From: Acidobacteriota bacterium
GTDB lineage: Bacteria > Acidobacteriota > UBA6911 > JACOSC01
DNA length: 35,665 nucleotides
Reading direction: 5' to 3'
NCBI GenBank assembly: GCA_016179055.1
Contig: JACOSC010000318.1
Coordinates: 1 to 35,665, forward strand
Made by a program: the position numbers and the translations under genes. Of the stretch, positions 34,729-35,665 are shown piece by piece (positions within the stretch are counted from its first letter, which is position 1; every line of letters starts with the position of its first letter). The notes below the pieces were generated by a model. That model searched no databases, was not told the DNA's origin, and saw nothing but the letters and a program-made list of their open reading frames with translations.

Positions 34729-35199
34729 ATGATCGAGAAGGATTGGCAAGGCGCTAGGAAAGACCCGCGGCTCTATTGGCGGGTAATAGTAGAAAAGAAA
34801 AAGATGGTCCGAGAGAAGTATGGCCGGTTGCGACCCCATATGAATGAGCGAGTCCGACGGCTGTGGGTGGCCAACGAGGCTGTGTCCTTTGGGCGCGGAG
34901 GGGTTCAGGCCGTGGCGGAAGCGGTGGCGATGAGTCCACAGACGATCATCCAGGGGTTGCGCGAGCTCAAGCAGGCGCCGGCGGAAGGTATCGGTGGGGC
35001 GCGGTGTGGGAGGGTGGGAGGACGGCAGCGCCGCCCGGGCGGTGGGCGCCAATCGACCGCCGAGAAGTATCCGGAACTAGTCAAGGCGATCGAAGCGATC
35101 GGCGACCCGGCCACCCGAGGGGATCCGATGGCCCCGTTGCAGTGGACCTCCAAGAGCCTGAAGAAGATAGTGGCCGAACTGGAAATACAAGGAGGCCCT

Positions 35200-35217
35200 G
35201 TCCCGACATGTCGGGAC
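35200..35217. repeat. CCCGAC palindrome, copy 1
   Basis: GTCCCGACATGTCGGGAC, a perfect 18-base palindrome at the first frame change of the transposase. Confidence 0.85.
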
Positions 35218-35295
35218 GACGGTGCGCAAGCTATGGCGAGAGGAGTTGCACTATAGCTTACAAGGGTTGAAGAAGAGCTTGGAAAGCGCCGCCCA

Positions 35296-35313
35296 CCCCG
35301 ACAGTGGTCGGGG
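35296..35313. repeat. CCCGAC palindrome, copy 2
   Basis: CCCCGAC and GTCGGGG around AGTG; sits at the second frame change. Relative to the expected HPDRDAQF it adds about seven bases. Confidence 0.8.
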
Positions 35314-35453
35314 ACGCGCAATTTCATTACATCAACCGTCAGTGTCAGGAGTTTCCAGCGCGGGGTCAACCGGCGATATCGGTCGACAGCAAGAAGAAGG
35401 AACTGGTGGGAGACTTCAAGAATGGCGGCCGGGAGTGGCACCGCCAAGGCGAG

Positions 35454-35469
35454 CCCCGACCCGTCGGGG
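35454..35469. repeat. CCCGAC palindrome, copy 3
   Basis: CCCCGAC and GTCGGGG around CC, in the stretch encoding GEPRPVGVRGHDF. Here the frame is kept. Confidence 0.75.
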
Positions 35470-35665
35470 TGCGCGGCCACGACTTCGAGGATAAGGAATT
35501 GGGCAAGGCGCTTCCGAATGGCCGCTATGACCCCGGAAGAAACGAGGGGTGGGTGAGCGTGGGCATCGATCATGATACCGCCGAATTTGCGGTGGCCTCG
35601 ATCCGACAGTGGTGGGCGAGAATGGGGAGTGCGGCCTATCCAAAGGCCGAAGAATTGCTGATCAC

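Larger units (their letters stand above)
34729..35665 (+). pseudogene. ISAzo13-family transposase, frameshifted twice, cut by the window end
   Basis: The pieces in three frames join into one ISAzo13-type transposase. Frame 1 (34729 or ATG 34804 to about 35200): KYGRLRPHMNERVRRLWVAN, RGGVQAVAEAVAMSPQTIIQ, RPGGGRQSTAEKYPELVKAI, DPATRGDPMAPLQWTSKSL. Frame 2 (about 35218-35298): TVRKLWREELHYSLQGLKKS, LESAAHPD. Frame 3 (35313 to end): DAQFHYINRQCQEF, AISVDSKKKELVGDFKNGGREW, GHDFEDKELGKALPNGRYDP, EGWVSVGIDHDTAEFAVASI. The DTKKKELVG-like and DHDTAEFAV motifs carry catalytic acids. Each frame change coincides with a CCCGAC/GTCGGG palindrome, so small insertions have killed the element. The C-terminus lies beyond the window. 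Confidence 0.85.

Noticed and set aside
34441-35052. 203-codon minus-strand frame
   Set aside because: Antisense to the transposase and the terminator region; no family resemblance.
1-35665. CRISPR arrays, rRNA, tRNA genes
   Set aside because: No regularly spaced repeats and no rRNA or tRNA structures were recognised on either strand by reading; a dedicated scan was not possible.

Overview
The window reads as a piece of a bacterial chromosome, most likely Acidobacteriota or a phylum of similar habit. This is an inference: no rRNA or ribosomal marker is present. It rests on an Oar-like TonB-dependent receptor with an N-terminal carboxypeptidase-regulatory domain, an ECF sigma factor overlapping a PknB-type kinase with TPR repeats, a lipoprotein sulfatase, an H+-pyrophosphatase, and many DUF4386-type membrane proteins.

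Layout. (1) 240-4208, minus strand: a tightly overlapping operon of a 7TM-HD phosphodiesterase (PgpH type), ybeY and ribD. (2) 4681-7414, plus strand: the membrane pyrophosphatase hppA, from a good sigma70-type promoter, then a macro-domain protein. (3) 7558-13869: mixed single genes, namely a CmcI-type methyltransferase, an AlkA-type glycosylase, anmK, a BrnT/BrnA toxin-antitoxin pair and a ClpX-like AAA+ ATPase without the zinc domain. (4) 14.4-25.9 kb: an accessory island with every gene on the plus strand. It holds seven DUF4386-type genes, two copies of another small membrane family, one further membrane-protein gene, a membrane-anchored redoxin, a broken ECF sigma gene with its intact small membrane partner, a fragment of an integron integrase, an attI-like site and a well-formed attC site. 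About half of these genes are interrupted by single stops or one-base frameshifts, and a fossil DUF4386 3' end recurs four times. (5) 26159-34420: an ECF sigma plus Ser/Thr kinase operon (minus), divergent from a TonB-dependent receptor and a sulfatase (plus). (6) 34729 to the end: an ISAzo13-family transposase whose frame shifts twice, each time at a small CCCGAC/GTCGGG palindrome.

The best candidates for something new are in the island. One is an inverted-orientation chromosomal integron remnant (IntI C-terminus, attI-like site, then cassettes, one with a complete attC) whose cassettes carry recently duplicated DUF4386 genes. The other is a redoxin gene with an in-frame TGA exactly at the peroxidatic cysteine position, followed at once by a stem-loop: either a selenoprotein or a pseudogene. 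The surrounding decay (three other nonsense codons, all consistent with C-to-T or G-to-A transitions, and several one-base indels) makes the island look like a gene nursery and graveyard. Some indels could be assembly errors.
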